From Oleiagrimonas soli (GTDB taxonomy: Bacteria; Pseudomonadota; Gammaproteobacteria; Xanthomonadales; Rhodanobacteraceae): 64,000 nucleotides of DNA. This document shows positions 63,525 to 64,000 of the stretch, piece after piece (position 1 is the first letter of the stretch; every line of letters starts with the position of its first letter). The position numbers and the translations under genes are program-made. The stretch covers positions 1 through 64,000 of the forward strand of contig NZ_KN196471.1 in assembly GCF_000761445.1 (NCBI RefSeq), given 5' to 3'. A model generated the notes under the pieces. That model was not told the origin of the DNA, did no database searches, and worked only from the letters and a program-made list of their open reading frames with translations.

Positions 63525-64000
63525 GTGAACGCCCAGATTCTCAGTCCCGAACTCGTCGACGCCGGCGACCCGACGCGCGAGCGCATCACCGCCGCCTGGC
63601 TGCGCGACGAGTCCGAAGCCGTCCAGGCCCTGCTGGCCGAAGCGGAGCTGCCCGAGGCCGAGCGCGCCCAGATCATCCAGCGTGCCACCGACCTGGTCGA
63701 GCGCGTGCGCGACGGCGCCGACGAGCAGGATGCCATCGAGGCCTTCATGCGCCAGTACGACCTGTCCAGCGAGGAAGGCGTGCTGCTGATGTGCGTGGCC
63801 GAGGCGCTGCTGCGCATTCCCGACACCGACACCATCGACATGCTGATCCGCGACAAGCTCGGCGACGCGGACTGGCAGCGACACATCGGCGGCAGCCACT
63901 CGGTGCTGGTCAACGCCTCCACCTGGGGCCTGATGCTGACTGGCCGCCTGGTGCAGATGGCCGAAGACACCCGCAGCGACGTGCGCGGCGCGATGCGCCG
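63525..64000 (+). CDS. putA: Bifunctional proline dehydrogenase / P5C dehydrogenase (5' part)
   Basis: The first about 158 residues of a protein running off the window. RITAAWLRDESEAVQALLAEA, QDAIEAFMRQYDLSSEEGVLLMCVAEALLRIPD and DKLGDADW match the start of PutA, before the proline dehydrogenase barrel. PutA oxidises proline to glutamate. The start is read as GTG at 63525 (VNAQILSPELV); no ATG is available nearby. There is no sign of an N-terminal ribbon-helix-helix repressor domain, so this PutA probably does not self-regulate. Confidence 0.85.
   Translation, partial: MNAQILSPELVDAGDPTRERITAAWLRDESEAVQALLAEAELPEAERAQIIQRATDLVERVRDGADEQDAIEAFMRQYDLSSEEGVLLMCVAEALLRIPDTDTIDMLIRDKLGDADWQRHIGGSHSVLVNASTWGLMLTGRLVQMAEDTRSDVRGAMR

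Overview
High-GC bacterial chromosomal DNA, densely packed on both strands, with no tRNA, rRNA, CRISPR array, insertion sequence or phage gene seen. Gene content fits a gammaproteobacterium of the Lysobacterales (Xanthomonadales), most likely close to the Rhodanobacteraceae. The pointers are a short adenylate kinase beside mpl, a PPi-type phosphofructokinase with an H+-pyrophosphatase, a protein methyltransferase just before tolC, and a ctaB/ctaA/surf1/coxCAB block. This placement comes from gene content, not from a database match.

Layout. 0.2-6.2 kb: DUF192 protein, rubredoxin, thiE-hemL, a voltage-gated channel with a zinc-ribbon tail, an ArgD-type aminotransferase and a glyoxalase. 6.3-13.4 kb: the most distinctive locus, a six-gene secreted-protein operon in the order of Pseudomonas fapABCDEF. 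It has two repeat-bearing secreted proteins, a C39-like peptidase, a third repeat protein and a coiled-coil plus beta-barrel outer-membrane protein. It is preceded by a near-consensus sigma-54 promoter with two phased upstream dyads, and followed by a convergent sigma-54 activator whose N-terminus resembles VpsR. I read it as a functional-amyloid (biofilm matrix) system with its own regulator. 13.5-25.8 kb: SDR, LON-domain protein, mpl-adk, pfp, a membrane glutaredoxin, two paralogous six-cysteine secreted peptides, hppA, an S9A peptidase, a 2OG-Fe(II) oxygenase and ppa. Pfp, HppA and Ppa form a pyrophosphate-centred neighbourhood. 25.8-29.2 kb: GFA protein, TetR regulator, a PCMT-like methyltransferase and tolC.

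29.3-34.8 kb: lipid A/LPS core genes (waaA, lpxL, a WaaE-like transferase, an O-antigen ligase-like protein, a GT4 transferase). 34.9-47.2 kb: small zinc protein, YIP1-domain protein, YceI, ELM1-like protein, dnaG, DedA, an M50-type membrane protease, a ferredoxin-reductase-like flavoprotein, rmuC, and a tightly overlapping folE / EF-hand / BaiN-type flavoprotein run. 47.3-55.2 kb: a heavy-metal RND efflux operon (two-component pair, adaptor, pump, DUF3240, outer-membrane channel). 55.2-62.7 kb: heme A synthesis and cytochrome c oxidase (ctaB, ctaA, SCO-like, surf1, coxC, small protein, coxA, coxB), without ctaG between coxA and coxC. The window ends with a DUF2244 protein and the 5' part of putA.

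Starts were refined by ribosome-binding sites, signal peptides and overlaps. Several starts are non-ATG: TTG for the channel, GTG for ctaB, the ELM1-like gene, the DUF2909 gene and putA. GC remarks are by eye.
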